64,000 bases of DNA. It comes from Limnohabitans sp. 103DPR2. GTDB taxonomy: Bacteria; Pseudomonadota; Gammaproteobacteria; Burkholderiales; Burkholderiaceae_C. The DNA is taken from positions 620,001-684,000 of the forward strand of contig NZ_CP011834.1 in assembly GCF_001412575.1 (NCBI RefSeq), given 5' to 3'. The position numbers and the translations under genes are program-made. Below the pieces are notes generated by a model. That model saw nothing but the letters and a program-made list of their open reading frames with translations, ran no database searches and was not told the origin of the DNA. Position 1 is the stretch's first letter, and the number at the start of each line of letters is the position of its first letter. Shown here piece after piece: positions 27,395 to 37,826 of the stretch.

Positions 27395-28456
27395 ATGTCT
27401 GTTCTGATTACCGGTGGTGCGGGCTTCATTGGTGCCAACTTCGTGTTGGACTGGGTTGCCAACACAGATGAAAAAATCATCAACCTCGACAAGTTGACCT
27501 ATGCAGGCAACATGGCGTCGTTGGCGTCCTTGCAGAACAACCCCCAACATGTCTTTGTGCAAGGCGACATTGGCGATGACAAGCTGTTGCCCAAGCTACT
27601 GGCTGAGCATCAGCCGCGTGCGGTGTTGAACTTTGCCGCTGAAAGTCATGTGGACCGCTCTATCCATGGCCCTGGTGATTTCATTGAAACCAACATTGTG
27701 GGCACCTTCCGTTTGCTGGAATCCGTGCGCGGTTATTGGCAAGCCTTGGCGCCCGAAGCGCAGCAACAGTTTCGTTTTTTGCATGTGTCCACCGACGAGG
27801 TCTACGGCAGCTTAAGCCCGCAAGACCCTGCGTTCAGTGAAAACAACAAGTACGAGCCCAACAGTCCTTACAGTGCCAGCAAGGCCGCCAGCGATCACTT
27901 GGTGCGTGCATGGCATCACACCTATGGCCTGCCTGTGCTGACCACGAACTGCAGCAACAACTATGGGCCTTTGCACTTCCCCGAAAAACTCATTCCTTTG
28001 ATGATCGTGAATGCCTTGGCCGGCAAACCTTTGCCTGTCTATGGCGACGGCATGCAAGTGCGCGATTGGTTGTATGTCAAAGACCATTGCAGCGCCATTC
28101 GCCGCGTTTTAGAAGGCGGTCAACTGGGTGAAACCTACAACGTGGGCGGCTGGAATGAGAAGCCCAACATCGAGATTGTGAACACCGTGTGCGCGCTGTT
28201 GGATGAAATGCGCCCACGCTCAGATGGTCAGTCGTATGCAACGCAAATCACGTATGTGAAAGACCGACCTGGCCACGACCGACGCTATGCCATCGATGCA
28301 CGCAAACTCGAAAAAGAGTTGGGCTGGAAACCTGCAGAAACCTTTGAAACGGGCATTCGCAAAACGGTGGCTTGGTATTTGGACAACGCCGAGTGGGTGG
28401 CCAATGTGCAAAGTGGGGCCTACCGCGAGTGGGTCACGAAGCAATACAAAGCCTAA
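27395..28456 (+). CDS. rfbB: dTDP-glucose 4,6-dehydratase
   Basis: 353 aa short-chain dehydrogenase/reductase of the extended type. [10 protein letters not shown] binds [12 protein letters not shown] carries the substrate Asp-Glu pair (TDE), and [12 protein letters not shown] holds the catalytic Tyr and Lys. It makes dTDP-4-keto-6-deoxyglucose for L-rhamnose and related surface sugars. It is followed 7 nt later by rfbD, but rfbA and rfbC, which normally complete the set, are absent from this locus. Confidence 0.97.
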   Translation: MSVLITGGAGFIGANFVLDWVANTDEKIINLDKLTYAGNMASLASLQNNPQHVFVQGDIGDDKLLPKLLAEHQPRAVLNFAAESHVDRSIHGPGDFIETNIVGTFRLLESVRGYWQALAPEAQQQFRFLHVSTDEVYGSLSPQDPAFSENNKYEPNSPYSASKAASDHLVRAWHHTYGLPVLTTNCSNNYGPLHFPEKLIPLMIVNALAGKPLPVYGDGMQVRDWLYVKDHCSAIRRVLEGGQLGETYNVGGWNEKPNIEIVNTVCALLDEMRPRSDGQSYATQITYVKDRPGHDRRYAIDARKLEKELGWKPAETFETGIRKTVAWYLDNAEWVANVQSGAYREWVTKQYKA

Positions 28457-28463
28457 GCCGCGC

Positions 28464-29345
28464 ATGAAAATTTTATTGCTCGGCAAAAATGGCCAAGTGG
28501 GTTGGGAGCTGCAGCGCAGCTTGGCACCTTTGGGCGAGGTGCTGGCGCTTGACCGGCACAGCGCCTCCCACTGCGGTGATCTGACCCATCTGGAAGGCTT
28601 GGCAGACACCGTGCGTTTGTTCAAGCCCAACGTGGTGGTGAACGCCGCCGCCTACACCGCGGTCGACAAAGCCGAGTCCGATCCAGAAACCGCGCACTTG
28701 GTCAATGCGTTGGCGCCAGAAGTGTTGTCTCGCGCCTGCGCGGCCATTGGGGCAAGGCTCATTCACTATTCAACCGACTACGTCTTTGACGGCAGTGGCC
28801 AAACACCTTGGATCGAGACTGATGCCACAGGTCCGCTCAATGCTTATGGCCGCAGCAAGTTGGCCGGTGAACTGGGCATTGCCAAACAGGGTGCCCAGCA
28901 TGTGATCTTCAGAACCAGTTGGGTTTACGGCACCGAGGGCGGCAATTTTGCCAAGACCATGCTGCGTTTGGCCCAAGAACGCGAGAAGATGACGGTCATC
29001 AACGACCAGTTTGGTGCGCCCACGGGTGCGGCCTTGTTGGCCGATGTCACGGCGCTGACCTTGCAAGCGCCCCAGCCACTCTCTGGCATCTATCACTTGG
29101 CTGCAGCAGGTGTGACCACTTGGTTTGACTACGCCAACCATGTACTGGCCAAAGCCAAGCAGTTGAAGCCCAGTTTGAGCTTTGCCGTCAAAGAATTATT
29201 GCCCGTGCCGACTTCAGAATTTCCCACGCCAGCCCAGCGGCCGTTGAACTCCAGGCTCCATTGCGGTCGCTTGGAACAAGCCCTTCAATTGCAGTTACCA
29301 CCCTGGCAAACCGGCGTGGACCAGCTCTTGGCAAAAATTTTGTAA
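28464..29345 (+). CDS. rfbD: dTDP-4-dehydrorhamnose reductase
   Basis: 293 aa. The N-terminal nucleotide-binding glycine motif is LLGKNGQVGWEL, the substrate region is STDYVFDG, and the catalytic YxxxK is in YGRSKLAGE. It reduces dTDP-4-keto-L-rhamnose to dTDP-L-rhamnose with NAD(P)H. The start at 28464 is chosen because a longer frame to 28287 lies inside rfbB and has no homologous N-terminus. It is probably cotranscribed with rfbB. Confidence 0.96.
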   Translation: MKILLLGKNGQVGWELQRSLAPLGEVLALDRHSASHCGDLTHLEGLADTVRLFKPNVVVNAAAYTAVDKAESDPETAHLVNALAPEVLSRACAAIGARLIHYSTDYVFDGSGQTPWIETDATGPLNAYGRSKLAGELGIAKQGAQHVIFRTSWVYGTEGGNFAKTMLRLAQEREKMTVINDQFGAPTGAALLADVTALTLQAPQPLSGIYHLAAAGVTTWFDYANHVLAKAKQLKPSLSFAVKELLPVPTSEFPTPAQRPLNSRLHCGRLEQALQLQLPPWQTGVDQLLAKIL

Positions 29346-29414
29346 TTTGATGGTTTCGGTGGGGCACAAGCGCCTCAAAAGTGTTCACAATACGGCTCTG
29401 ACAGACCCCTATCA

Positions 29415-29446
29415 CATGAGCAAGTACTGACTTGCATGTTTTTAAT
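29415..29446 (+). terminator. Possible weak terminator after rfbD
   Basis: GCAAGT (29420-29425) and ACTTGC (29430-29435) form a 6-bp stem with a 4-nt loop; three more pairs can form outside a 2-nt bulge. TTTTTAATTT follows from 29439. The stem is short, so it may instead be a hairpin in the argB leader. Confidence 0.35.
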
Positions 29447-29459
29447 TTAAAGAACCATC

Positions 29460-30359
29460 ATGACTGACATTGATTCCTTGGCCCACATTGCGCCGCGCGA
29501 CAAAGCAGAGATCTTGGCGCAAGCATTGCCCTACATTCGCAAGTTTCATGGCAAGACCTTGGTTATCAAATACGGCGGCAATGCCATGACCGATCCTGCT
29601 TTGCAAGCCGATTTTGCTGAAGACGTGGTGCTCTTGAAATTGGTGGGCATGAACCCCGTGGTGGTTCACGGGGGTGGTCCCCAAATTGAAACGGCTTTGA
29701 ACCGCTTGGGCAAAAAAGGCGAGTTCATTCAAGGCATGCGCGTGACCGACGCCGAAACCATGGAAGTGGTGGAGTGGGTGTTGGCCGGTGAAGTGCAACA
29801 AGACATTGTGGGTTTGATCAACCAAGCAGGTGGCAAGGCTGTGGGCTTGACGGGTCGTGATGGCGGCATGATTCGCGCCAAGAAACTCAAGATGGTCGAC
29901 AACAACGACCCCCACAAAGAATACGACGTTGGCCAAGTGGGCGACATCGAGTCGATCGACCCCAGCGTGGTCAAGGCCCTGCAAGACGACGCCTTCATTC
30001 CCGTCATCAGCCCTATTGGCTTTGGCGAAAACAACGAGAGTTACAACATCAATGCCGATGTGGTGGCAGGCAAATTGGCCAGTGTGCTGCGCGCTGAAAA
30101 GTTGGTGCTGCTGACCAACACGCCCGGCGTCTTGGACAAAGCAGGTAACCTGTTGACCGACTTGAGCGCCCGTCGCATTGACGAGTTGTTTGCCGATGGC
30201 ACCATCAGTGGTGGCATGTTGCCCAAAATCAGTGGCGCCTTGGATGCCGCCAAGAGTGGTGTGAACGCTGTGCACATCATCGATGGCCGTGTGCCACACG
30301 CCATGTTGTTAGAAATTCTGACCGACCAAGCGTTCGGCACCATGATTCGCAGCCACTGA
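29460..30359 (+). CDS. argB: Acetylglutamate kinase
   Basis: 299 aa amino-acid kinase family enzyme that phosphorylates N-acetylglutamate in arginine biosynthesis. Motifs are [10 protein letters not shown] (Lys for phosphate), [11 protein letters not shown], the Asn-rich substrate loop [13 protein letters not shown], and [16 protein letters not shown] near the C-terminus. It is followed 10 nt later by slmA, an arrangement I recognise from other Burkholderiales. Confidence 0.97.
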   Translation: MTDIDSLAHIAPRDKAEILAQALPYIRKFHGKTLVIKYGGNAMTDPALQADFAEDVVLLKLVGMNPVVVHGGGPQIETALNRLGKKGEFIQGMRVTDAETMEVVEWVLAGEVQQDIVGLINQAGGKAVGLTGRDGGMIRAKKLKMVDNNDPHKEYDVGQVGDIESIDPSVVKALQDDAFIPVISPIGFGENNESYNINADVVAGKLASVLRAEKLVLLTNTPGVLDKAGNLLTDLSARRIDELFADGTISGGMLPKISGALDAAKSGVNAVHIIDGRVPHAMLLEILTDQAFGTMIRSH

Positions 30360-30369
30360 GGAACAGGCC

Positions 30370-31005
30370 ATGACCACAGAGACAACTTCCGACAACCTGC
30401 CCGAGAACGAAGAAGCTGGCGCGGCGCCCACACGCAAGCGCCCCAAGCCTGGTGAGCGTCGTTTGCAAATTTTGCAAACCTTGGCTGGCATGCTGGAGCA
30501 GCCCGGCGCAGAACGCATCACCACAGCAGCCTTGTCGGCCAAGCTGGGGGTGAGTGAGGCGGCTTTGTACCGTCACTTCGCCAGCAAAGCGCAGATGTTT
30601 GAAGGCTTGATTGATTTTGTCGAGCAGTCGGTGTTTGCCTTCGTGCGCCAAATTGCCGACCGCGAACCTGCAGGTCCTGCACAAGTGGCGCGAACCGTGG
30701 CGCTCATTTTGCAATTTGCAGAAAAGAACCCCGGCATGGCGCGCGTCATGACGGGCGATGCGCTGGTGTTTGAAAACGAGCGTTTGCAAGAGCGCATGAA
30801 CTTGTTGTTCGACAAATTGGAAAGCACCTTCAAGCAGTCACTGCGCGATGGCGGCATTCAAAGCGACACTCCCACCGTGGATGCGCAAGTAACGGCTTCT
30901 TTGTTGGTGGCCTTCATGATGGGACGCATGCAGCGCTTTGCACGCTCGGGATTTAAGCGTTTGCCTTCAGAGAATTTGCAGGCTTCTTTGGCGCGCGTGC
31001 TTTGA
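30370..31005 (+). CDS. slmA: Nucleoid occlusion factor (TetR-fold)
   Basis: 211 aa. A variable N-terminal tail (about 1-35) is followed by the conserved entry KPGERRLQILQTLAGML and an HTH (ITTAALSAKLGVSEAALYRHFASK). The all-helical C-terminal dimerisation domain follows. SlmA binds specific chromosomal sites and blocks FtsZ ring assembly over the nucleoid. Identification rests on the HTH segment and on the argB neighbour, which is the usual location in betaproteobacteria. Confidence 0.9.
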   Translation: MTTETTSDNLPENEEAGAAPTRKRPKPGERRLQILQTLAGMLEQPGAERITTAALSAKLGVSEAALYRHFASKAQMFEGLIDFVEQSVFAFVRQIADREPAGPAQVARTVALILQFAEKNPGMARVMTGDALVFENERLQERMNLLFDKLESTFKQSLRDGGIQSDTPTVDAQVTASLLVAFMMGRMQRFARSGFKRLPSENLQASLARVL

Positions 31006-31020
31006 AGTTGTGCAGCATCG

Positions 31021-31047
31021 AAAAAGGCACCGCGAGGTGCCTTTTTT
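31021..31047. terminator. Bidirectional Rho-independent terminator between slmA and manD
   Basis: AAAAAGGCACC and GGTGCCTTTTTT form an 11-bp stem around a GCGA tetraloop. A T-run follows on both strands, so it can end slmA transcription from the left and the sugar-acid operon from the right. It lies 15 nt after slmA and 20 nt from the manD stop. Confidence 0.9.
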
Positions 31048-31067
31048 GTATCTGCTTGCTGAGGAAT

Positions 31068-32279
31068 TTACCAACTCCAAAGTGTGCCGTCATGTTGAAG
31101 CCTGTTGACGGGTAAGTAGGCCCGCTGATACGGATACTTGGCGGCCAGTTTTTCATCAATGTCCACGCCGTGTCCGGGTGACTCGCCGCAATACAGCATG
31201 CCTTTTTCAAAGCGCCAATCATGCGGAAAGACCGACAGCATTTCTTCGCTGTGCGCCATGTGTTCTTGAATGCCAAAGTTGGGCACCCAGGTGTCAAAGT
31301 GCAAAGCTGCGCCCATGCAGACCGGTGACATGTCGGTGGCACCATGACAGCCGGTGCGCACTTGGTACAAGCTGGCCAAGTTGGCAATGACGCGCAAGTG
31401 CGTGATGCCTCCCGCGTGCGTGACAGTGGTGCGGATGTAATCGATGAGTTGCTGCTCGATCAAATCTTTGCAGTCCCATACCGTGTTGAAAATTTCGCCC
31501 ACAGCCAAGGGCGTGGTGGTGTGATGGCGAATGAGCTTGAAGGCCTCTTGGTTTTCGGCGGGCGTGGGGTCTTCTAGCCAGAACAAGTGAAAGGGCTCGA
31601 GTTCTTTGCCCAAGCGGCCGGCTTCAATGGGCGTGAGGCGATGGTGCGCGTCATGCAACAAATGCGTGTCGGGTCCCACGGCTTCGCGCACAGCCTGAAA
31701 CAAGCCAGGTGTGTGGCGCAAATACTTTTCGGTGCTCCAATCGTGCTCGCCCGGCAAAGGACCATCGGCAGGTTCGTACATGCGGCCATTGCCACTCACG
31801 CCATAAACTTTGTTCAGGCCCGGAATGCCGCTTTGCGCGCGAATGGCCAAGTAGCCCATTTCTTTGTGGCGCAACACTTCGTCCACGGTTTCGGCAGTAT
31901 CGCGACCTGTTGCGTGGGCGTACGACATGATGCCGGTGCGGCTGCGGCCACCCAACAATTGGTAAAGCGGTTGCCCTGCAATTTTGGCCTTGATGTCCCA
32001 CAGCGCCGTGTCCACTGCGGCAATGGCGGTCATGGTGACGGGGCCTCTTCGCCAGTAAGCGCCTTTGTAGAGGTACTGCCAGATGTCTTCAATTTGCTGT
32101 GGGTCGCGGCCAATCAAACAGGGAATGACATGCTCTTCCAAATAACTCACCACCGACAATTCGCGACCATTGAGGGTGGCGTCGCCAATGCCGGTGAGGC
32201 CTTCGTCGGTTTCAATTTTGAGTGTGACGAAGTTGCGGCCAGGGCAGCAAACGATGACGCGGGCGGCTGTGATTTTCAT
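31068..32279 (-). CDS. manD: D-mannonate dehydratase (enolase superfamily, ManD/RspA type)
   Basis: 403 aa, the length of ManD/RspA proteins. The capping domain starts [22 protein letters not shown]. Barrel motifs are [20 protein letters not shown] (metal Asp), [12 protein letters not shown] (Glu) and AVGEIFNT (Glu). The segment SYAHATG includes the Tyr used by D-mannonate dehydratases. It dehydrates D-mannonate to 2-keto-3-deoxygluconate; some members act weakly on gluconate. The neighbouring UxuB-type reductase supports mannonate. The start at 32279 is preferred over a 39-residue upstream extension. It is the last gene of the GntR/TRAP operon. Confidence 0.92.
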   Translation of the reverse strand: MKITAARVIVCCPGRNFVTLKIETDEGLTGIGDATLNGRELSVVSYLEEHVIPCLIGRDPQQIEDIWQYLYKGAYWRRGPVTMTAIAAVDTALWDIKAKIAGQPLYQLLGGRSRTGIMSYAHATGRDTAETVDEVLRHKEMGYLAIRAQSGIPGLNKVYGVSGNGRMYEPADGPLPGEHDWSTEKYLRHTPGLFQAVREAVGPDTHLLHDAHHRLTPIEAGRLGKELEPFHLFWLEDPTPAENQEAFKLIRHHTTTPLAVGEIFNTVWDCKDLIEQQLIDYIRTTVTHAGGITHLRVIANLASLYQVRTGCHGATDMSPVCMGAALHFDTWVPNFGIQEHMAHSEEMLSVFPHDWRFEKGMLYCGESPGHGVDIDEKLAAKYPYQRAYLPVNRLQHDGTLWSW

Positions 32280-32305
32280 AAAGGTCTGTTGATCAATGTT
32301 GCAGT

Positions 32306-33718
32306 TTAGGCATCTAAGGTAATGGCGAATTTCACCGTGGCATCGACGCCTTGATGAATCACTTGATCGTGCCAATAAGCCACGCGTTGGGCCCACAGTG
32401 TGTTGTGAGGCAACTCATTGCCCCACAAGTCTTGCCGTGACAACAAAGCTTTTAAGCTGTCCGCTGCATCTGTTACTTGGTTTTTTCCGATGGCCAATAA
32501 GCTCTCTGCTTGCGGATCGTTCAAGGCATAGGCGTGCCCTTGTTCATCCACGGCCAGCGTGTAGCGCAAGAAAATAGCCGCCGCCAAGGCATGGTGTTCA
32601 AACGCTTGGCCTTTGGCCATTTGGCCCAAGATAGAAGGCGGCCAACGTTGTGGAATTTTTTGCGAACTGTCCATGGCAATTTGATGCACGCTGTGTTTCA
32701 AATACGGATTGCCAAAGCGTTGAATCAGTGCATCGCGGTAGTCGGCCCAATCGGTGCGGCTTAAGTGTGGCGCCACTTCGCGGCTCATCAAGCGATAGAC
32801 AAACTCTCGAATGTGGTCAACGCCAATGCACGAAGCAATGTAAGGACGTCCCGTGATGGCGCCCATCAGGGCCATGGCTGAGTGGCTGCCGTTCAGCATG
32901 CGAAGTTTGGCTTCTTCATAACTGTGTACTTGCGACGTAACCCGCACGCCGCACTTGGCCAACAAAGCGCCGTCGGCAGGGTCCACAAATTTGTCTTCAA
33001 TCACCCATTCCCAAAAGGTTTCGGTGCTGAGTGCGCAGTCGTCTTTCAAGCCCAAGGTCTCCTTGGCCGCAGTGGCCACTTCGTTGGTGGCTGCGGGCAC
33101 GATGCGATCAACCATGCTACAAGGGAACGCACAGTGCGCGTCCATCCATTGCATCAATGCTGCATCTTGCGGTGTGGCTGTGGCATGAATAAGTGCTTGA
33201 AGTTTGTGGCCGTTGCCTTGCAAGTTGTCGCACGAGGCAATGGTGAGACCGGGCAGTGCAGCGGCATGACGCAAACGCAGGCCATCGATCAGCAGTTGGG
33301 CCAATGCAGGCGTGTAGCCTTTTTCTGTGACGGTGAGGGTGAGCCATCGCGTGCTTTTTGCCGCAATGGCATTGAGTACATTTTGCCGTTCTGTGGTGGC
33401 CACACTGGTTTGCCAAAGCGCACCAGGCACTTGCCATTCAACACCGGTAGCGCCCGCAACGCGCACTGAATACAAACCATCTTGTGCGCGCAGTTTGTTG
33501 ACCAAACCGGGTTGCGTCATGCCCACGCCATGAATGCCCCAACGCGAATCACCCTCGCGCAGCAGTTGGTCAAACACCATGGCTTGGTGGGCGCGGTGAA
33601 ATGCGCCCAAACCTAAATGCACCACACCGGTTGCTTCAGGATGAACAGCGTAGGTTGGTGTTTTGACAGATGCGGGAATATGAGCGAGCGTGCCGCGCGA
33701 GAGTTGAGGTTCAGACAT
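32306..33718 (-). CDS. uxuB: Mannitol dehydrogenase-family oxidoreductase, probable D-fructuronate reductase
   Basis: 470 aa polyol-specific long-chain dehydrogenase. The N-terminal NAD domain starts with [15 protein letters not shown]. The catalytic Lys-x4-Asn-x2-His signature is KLRMLNGSH. UxuB reduces D-fructuronate to D-mannonate. Family relatives act on mannitol, arabinitol or altronate (UxaB). The gene ends 26 nt before manD, whose substrate is mannonate, so UxuB is the best call. The start at 33718 begins [11 protein letters not shown]. Confidence 0.87.
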   Translation of the reverse strand: MSEPQLSRGTLAHIPASVKTPTYAVHPEATGVVHLGLGAFHRAHQAMVFDQLLREGDSRWGIHGVGMTQPGLVNKLRAQDGLYSVRVAGATGVEWQVPGALWQTSVATTERQNVLNAIAAKSTRWLTLTVTEKGYTPALAQLLIDGLRLRHAAALPGLTIASCDNLQGNGHKLQALIHATATPQDAALMQWMDAHCAFPCSMVDRIVPAATNEVATAAKETLGLKDDCALSTETFWEWVIEDKFVDPADGALLAKCGVRVTSQVHSYEEAKLRMLNGSHSAMALMGAITGRPYIASCIGVDHIREFVYRLMSREVAPHLSRTDWADYRDALIQRFGNPYLKHSVHQIAMDSSQKIPQRWPPSILGQMAKGQAFEHHALAAAIFLRYTLAVDEQGHAYALNDPQAESLLAIGKNQVTDAADSLKALLSRQDLWGNELPHNTLWAQRVAYWHDQVIHQGVDATVKFAITLDA

Positions 33719-33753
33719 GTGGGTTCTTTGAGGCCAGTTCAAGAGGGCAATGA

Positions 33754-34809
33754 TTAGTGTCGGTTCTTGAGCTTGGCTTCAGAGGCTTGAATCTCGGCCC
33801 AGGTGGCATCGTCAATCCAAATGCCGTTTTGCTCGCGATCGGCGCGAGCTCTGCGTTCGGGTTCACCCGCCATCAAAACACCTTCACTGCCAGGTGCATC
33901 GGGGCTTTGTCGCAACCAGTCTTCAAAGGCCAAGGCTTCTTTTTCAAACGAGGTTTGTGTGCCCAAGCGAACGGGGTCGATGATCATGGTGAGCATGCCA
34001 TTGAGCACAGCCCGTTTGTCATCGGCTTCGCGGTGCCATGTGCCACCGCCTGTGAGTGCACCGCCCAACAATTCGCAGGCCATGGCCATGCCAAAGCCTT
34101 TGTGGTCGCCAAAAGTCATGAGGGCGCCAAACAGCCCATTCGATTGCGGCACCACCACCACACCGGGGTTGTTGGTGGGATGGCCTTTTTCATCAATCAA
34201 ATAACCATCTGGCACTTGTTCGCCTTTGTTGTATGCCACACGCATCTTGCCTTGGGCCACACGGCTGGTGGCAAAGTCGAGCACGAAGGGTTTTCGGTTA
34301 CCCATGGGCACGCCAATGCAGCAGGGGTTGGTGCCAAAGCGACCATCGCCACCCCCAAAGGGTGCGACGACGGGGCGTGACAGTACGTTCACAAAATGAA
34401 CGGACACCAAGCCTTGTGCCACTGCCATTTCGGCAAAGTGACCAATGCGTCCCAAGTGGTGCGAGCGGCTGAGTGCCACCGTGCACACGCCGTGTTGCTT
34501 GGCACGTTCAATGCCCATTTGCATGGCTTGCACACCTGTGATTTGGCCGTAGCCACGTTGGCCATCCAAGTTCAGCAAGGGACCTGTGTCGAGCACCACT
34601 TTGACGCCGGTGTTGGGGTTCAGGCCACCTTCCAAAACGGCATCAACATAGCGCGGCACCATGCCCACGCCATGCGAGTCATGACCACTCAAATTGGCCA
34701 TGACCAAGTTGGCGGCCACTTGCTCGGCTTCAGCAGCTTCGCTGCCCGCCATTCGAATGATGTTGGCAATTTGTTGTTGCAGTTGTGCGGCGGGAATGCA
34801 TTGGCTCAT
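33754..34809 (-). CDS. Ldh_2-family (malate/L-lactate-type) NAD(P)H-dependent 2-hydroxyacid dehydrogenase
   Basis: 351 aa. This YlbC/MDH2-type fold is unrelated to classical LDH. Visible family blocks are ANLSGHDSHGVGMVPRY, SRSHHLGRIGHFAE, GRFGTNPCCIGVP and DHKGFGMAMACELLGGALTGG. Members reduce or oxidise 2-hydroxyacids (malate, lactate, sulfolactate, ureidoglycolate, 2-ketogulonate-type sugar acids). In this operon it lies between UxaA- and UxuB-type genes, so a sugar-acid-derived substrate is likely. Specificity cannot be read from sequence. Confidence 0.9.
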   Translation of the reverse strand: MSQCIPAAQLQQQIANIIRMAGSEAAEAEQVAANLVMANLSGHDSHGVGMVPRYVDAVLEGGLNPNTGVKVVLDTGPLLNLDGQRGYGQITGVQAMQMGIERAKQHGVCTVALSRSHHLGRIGHFAEMAVAQGLVSVHFVNVLSRPVVAPFGGGDGRFGTNPCCIGVPMGNRKPFVLDFATSRVAQGKMRVAYNKGEQVPDGYLIDEKGHPTNNPGVVVVPQSNGLFGALMTFGDHKGFGMAMACELLGGALTGGGTWHREADDKRAVLNGMLTMIIDPVRLGTQTSFEKEALAFEDWLRQSPDAPGSEGVLMAGEPERRARADREQNGIWIDDATWAEIQASEAKLKNRH

Positions 34810-34864
34810 GACAGTACTTTCTTGTTGTGCAACGCCACGGGCAAAGCATGGCGTGAGACGTGGC

Positions 34865-36391
34865 TTACATCACAGCGCCCACTTGCCAAGGTACAAATTC
34901 ATTTTGACCATAGCCGTGCTTCTCGCTTTTGGTGGGTTCGCCAGAGGCGGCTTTCAGGATCATCTCGAAAATGCGCTGGCCCATTTCGGGAATGCTGACG
35001 CCGCCGTCCACAATTTCGCCGCAGTTGAGGTCCATGTCCTCTTCTTGTTTTTTCCACAAGGCTGAGTTGGTCGAGAATTTCAAACTGGGCGAAGGTGCGC
35101 AGCCGTAGGCACTGCCGCGGCCCGTGGTGAAGCAAATTAGGTTGGCGCCGCCAGCCACTTGGCCTGTGGCACTCACTGGGTCGTAGCCGGGCGTGTCCAT
35201 GTAGACAAAACCATGGGTGTTGACCGGTTCAGCATATTCGTAAACGGCTTGCAAGTTGCTGGTGCCGCCTTTGGCTACGGCGCCCAATGACTTTTCAAGG
35301 ATGGTGGTGAGACCGCCGGCTTTGTTGCCAGGCGAGGGGTTGTTGTTCATCTCGCCGCCGTTGATCTCGGTGTATTTTTCCCACCAGTGAATGCGGTCAA
35401 TCAGCTTTTGTGCCACTTCTGGTTTGACAGCGCGGCGCGTGAGCAAGTGTTCAGCACCATAAATTTCAGGTGTTTCGCTGAGGATGGCGGTGCCGCCGTG
35501 TTGCACCAGTAAATCGACGGCTGCGCCCAAGGCGGGGTTGGCACTGATGCCCGAGTAACCATCGGAGCCACCGCATTGCAAACCGACTGTGATGTGTTCA
35601 GCGCTGCAAGGCTCGCGCTTGACTTGATTGGCGCGCGGCAACATTTCTTCAATGAGTGCGATGCCTTTCTCGACCGTCAAGCGAGTACCGCCTGTGTCTT
35701 GAATGTTGAACACCTTGAGGGTGTCGCCTTCTCTTAAGCTGCTGTGAGCAAGCCAAGTGTTCAGTTGGTTGGTTTCGCAGCCCAAGCCGACGACGACCAC
35801 GCCCCAGAAGTTGGCATGTGTGGCATAGCCGGCCAGCGTGCGTTCTAGCAACTTCATGCCCAAACCTTCGGTGTCCATGCCGCAGCCGGTGCCGTGCGTT
35901 AAAGCCACGACGCCATCCACGTTGGGAAAGTTAGCCAGCGCAGCAGGGTTGTTGCGTTTTGAAAAATGATCGGCAATGGCGCGTGCTGCTGTGGCCGAAC
36001 AATTGACGCTTGACAACACCCCGATGTAATTGCGTGTGGCCACACGGCCGTCCGAGCGTTTGATGCCCATGAAGGTGGCTTGCTTGCGCGGTGCCTCGGG
36101 CTTCACGTCTTGGCCAAAGGCGTAGTCGCGCTCAAAATTGCCTTTTTCAGGCCCCATGTTGAGATTGTGCGTGTGCACATGCTCGCCAGGTTGAATGGCC
36201 GTGCTGGCAAAGCCAATGATTTGGTTGTAGCGCCGTACGGGCTCGCCGGCTTGAATGGCACGTGTGGCCACTTTGTGTCCGGGCGGGACCAGTCCGCGAA
36301 CGGTCACGCCGTCAACGCTGGTGCCGCTCATCAGTTGCGCGCGCGCAATGACCACGTCATCGGCGGGGTGGAGGCGAATGAAAAGACTCAT
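34865..36391 (-). CDS. UxaA-family altronate/galactarate-type dehydratase
   Basis: 508 aa. An N-terminal SAF domain (about 1-85) is joined to the large GarD/UxaA catalytic domain. Typical blocks are FMGIKRSDGRVATRNYIGVLS, LTHGTGCGMD, GLQCGGSDGYSGISANPALG, and the C-terminal CFTTGRGSAYGC with candidate Fe/metal Cys residues. UxaA dehydrates D-altronate to 2-keto-3-deoxygluconate, the galacturonate arm. Related single-chain enzymes act on other sugar acids, so altronate is probable but not certain. Without a uxaB or uxaC here, the upstream steps must be elsewhere. Confidence 0.88.
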   Translation of the reverse strand: MSLFIRLHPADDVVIARAQLMSGTSVDGVTVRGLVPPGHKVATRAIQAGEPVRRYNQIIGFASTAIQPGEHVHTHNLNMGPEKGNFERDYAFGQDVKPEAPRKQATFMGIKRSDGRVATRNYIGVLSSVNCSATAARAIADHFSKRNNPAALANFPNVDGVVALTHGTGCGMDTEGLGMKLLERTLAGYATHANFWGVVVVGLGCETNQLNTWLAHSSLREGDTLKVFNIQDTGGTRLTVEKGIALIEEMLPRANQVKREPCSAEHITVGLQCGGSDGYSGISANPALGAAVDLLVQHGGTAILSETPEIYGAEHLLTRRAVKPEVAQKLIDRIHWWEKYTEINGGEMNNNPSPGNKAGGLTTILEKSLGAVAKGGTSNLQAVYEYAEPVNTHGFVYMDTPGYDPVSATGQVAGGANLICFTTGRGSAYGCAPSPSLKFSTNSALWKKQEEDMDLNCGEIVDGGVSIPEMGQRIFEMILKAASGEPTKSEKHGYGQNEFVPWQVGAVM

Positions 36392-36400
36392 TGTTCTCAA

Positions 36401-37795
36401 TCACATAAATTGTTTAGGGAGCCACAGCACCAAGCTGGGCACATAAGTGATGACGATCAAGCTGCCTAGCAAGGGGAACAGCCAAGGCAGGATGGCGGCC
36501 GTGGTTCGCTCGACGCTGAGCTTGGCCACACGTGCCAACACAAACAAGACCATGCCCATGGGTGGGTGCAGCAAACCGATCATGAGGTTGAGCACCATGA
36601 CCAAACCAAAGTGAACCAAGTCAATGCCCAGTTTTTGGCAGATGGGCACTAAAATCGGAACCAAGATGGTGATGGCCGCTGTAGGTTCTAAGAAGCAACC
36701 CACGAACAACATCAGCAAGTTGGCCAAGAGCAAAAACTTCCAAGGCTCTTGGGTGAAGCCCAGCACCCATTCACTGATGGCCGCTGTGACGCCAGTAGCG
36801 GTCAGCATCCAGCCAAAGATGCTGGCGGCGGCCACAATGAACATGACAGTGGCAGTGGTTTCGACGGTGTCGAGGCAAATCTTCACAAACATTTTGAAGT
36901 GAAGGGTGCGATACCAGAAGAAGCCCAACACAATGGCCCAGACGCAAGCGGCAATGGCGCCTTCTGTGGGTGTGAACACACCAGTCGTCATGCCGCCAAT
37001 CAGCAAGACCGGTGTCATGATGGGCAGAACAGCCTGGAAGTCAAAGAGCTTATCGGCGGCAAACAAAATGCCCAAAGCGATGAAGACGGTCAGTTGTGGC
37101 GGTGTGTCAAGTTGTGTCACACAGTACCAAATGCAGAGTGGCCAGCCAATCACCACAGCTGTTTCGGCCAAGGCCTTGAAAACACGTGGCCAGTTAAAGG
37201 GAACGTCTGAGCCCCAATTGTTTTTGTGTGCAAAGTAGGCCACGGTGATCATCATGAGCAGCGCCATCATGGCCCCTGGCAAGATGCCAGCCAAAAACAA
37301 GGAGCCCACCGACACATTGGCCATCATGCCGTAAATCACAAACGGCAAGCTGGGTGGAATGATGGGTCCCAAGGTGGCCGATGCAGCTGTCACGCCCACT
37401 GCAAACTCGGTGCTGTAGCCATGGTCTTTCATGGCTTTGATTTCAATGGTGCCAAGGCCCGCCGCATCGGCAATGGCGGTACCGCTCATGCCTGCAAACA
37501 CCACAGAGCCCACCACATTCACGTGGCCCAAGCCGCCCTTCATCCAGCCCACCAAGGCCAACGCGTAGTTGTAGATGCGGTTGGTGATGCCGGCGTTGTT
37601 CATGAGGTTGCCGGCCAAAATGAAGAAGGGCACCGCTAACAATGGAAAGCTGTCAATGCCAGACACCATGCGGTGAATCACCACAAAGGGAGGCGAGCTT
37701 TGTGTCCAGAACAAATAAATCAGGGAAGCACCCGCCATGGCAATGGCCACAGGAATGCCGCCACTCATCAGCAACAAGAACAAAATTTTTAACAT
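36401..37795 (-). CDS. dctM: TRAP transporter large permease (DctM)
   Basis: 464 aa with 11-12 predicted membrane segments, the ion-coupled translocating subunit. It starts MLKILFLLLMSGGIPVAIAMAG and shows the family GTAIADAAGLGTIEIKAM and GPIIPPSLPFVIYG loops. It is about 35 residues longer than the usual 426, with extra length around an internal TM pair near residues 215-255. It works with DctQ and the periplasmic DctP; the adjoining enzymes suggest hexuronate-like cargo. Confidence 0.95.
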   Translation of the reverse strand: MLKILFLLLMSGGIPVAIAMAGASLIYLFWTQSSPPFVVIHRMVSGIDSFPLLAVPFFILAGNLMNNAGITNRIYNYALALVGWMKGGLGHVNVVGSVVFAGMSGTAIADAAGLGTIEIKAMKDHGYSTEFAVGVTAASATLGPIIPPSLPFVIYGMMANVSVGSLFLAGILPGAMMALLMMITVAYFAHKNNWGSDVPFNWPRVFKALAETAVVIGWPLCIWYCVTQLDTPPQLTVFIALGILFAADKLFDFQAVLPIMTPVLLIGGMTTGVFTPTEGAIAACVWAIVLGFFWYRTLHFKMFVKICLDTVETTATVMFIVAAASIFGWMLTATGVTAAISEWVLGFTQEPWKFLLLANLLMLFVGCFLEPTAAITILVPILVPICQKLGIDLVHFGLVMVLNLMIGLLHPPMGMVLFVLARVAKLSVERTTAAILPWLFPLLGSLIVITYVPSLVLWLPKQFM

Positions 37796-37826
37796 CGGAT
37801 TTCTTTCGGAACTTGAAGTGCTGTGT

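Noticed and set aside
28287..28463. N-terminal extension of RfbD
   Set aside because: The extra 59 residues lie in another frame of rfbB and precede the obvious nucleotide-binding N-terminus.
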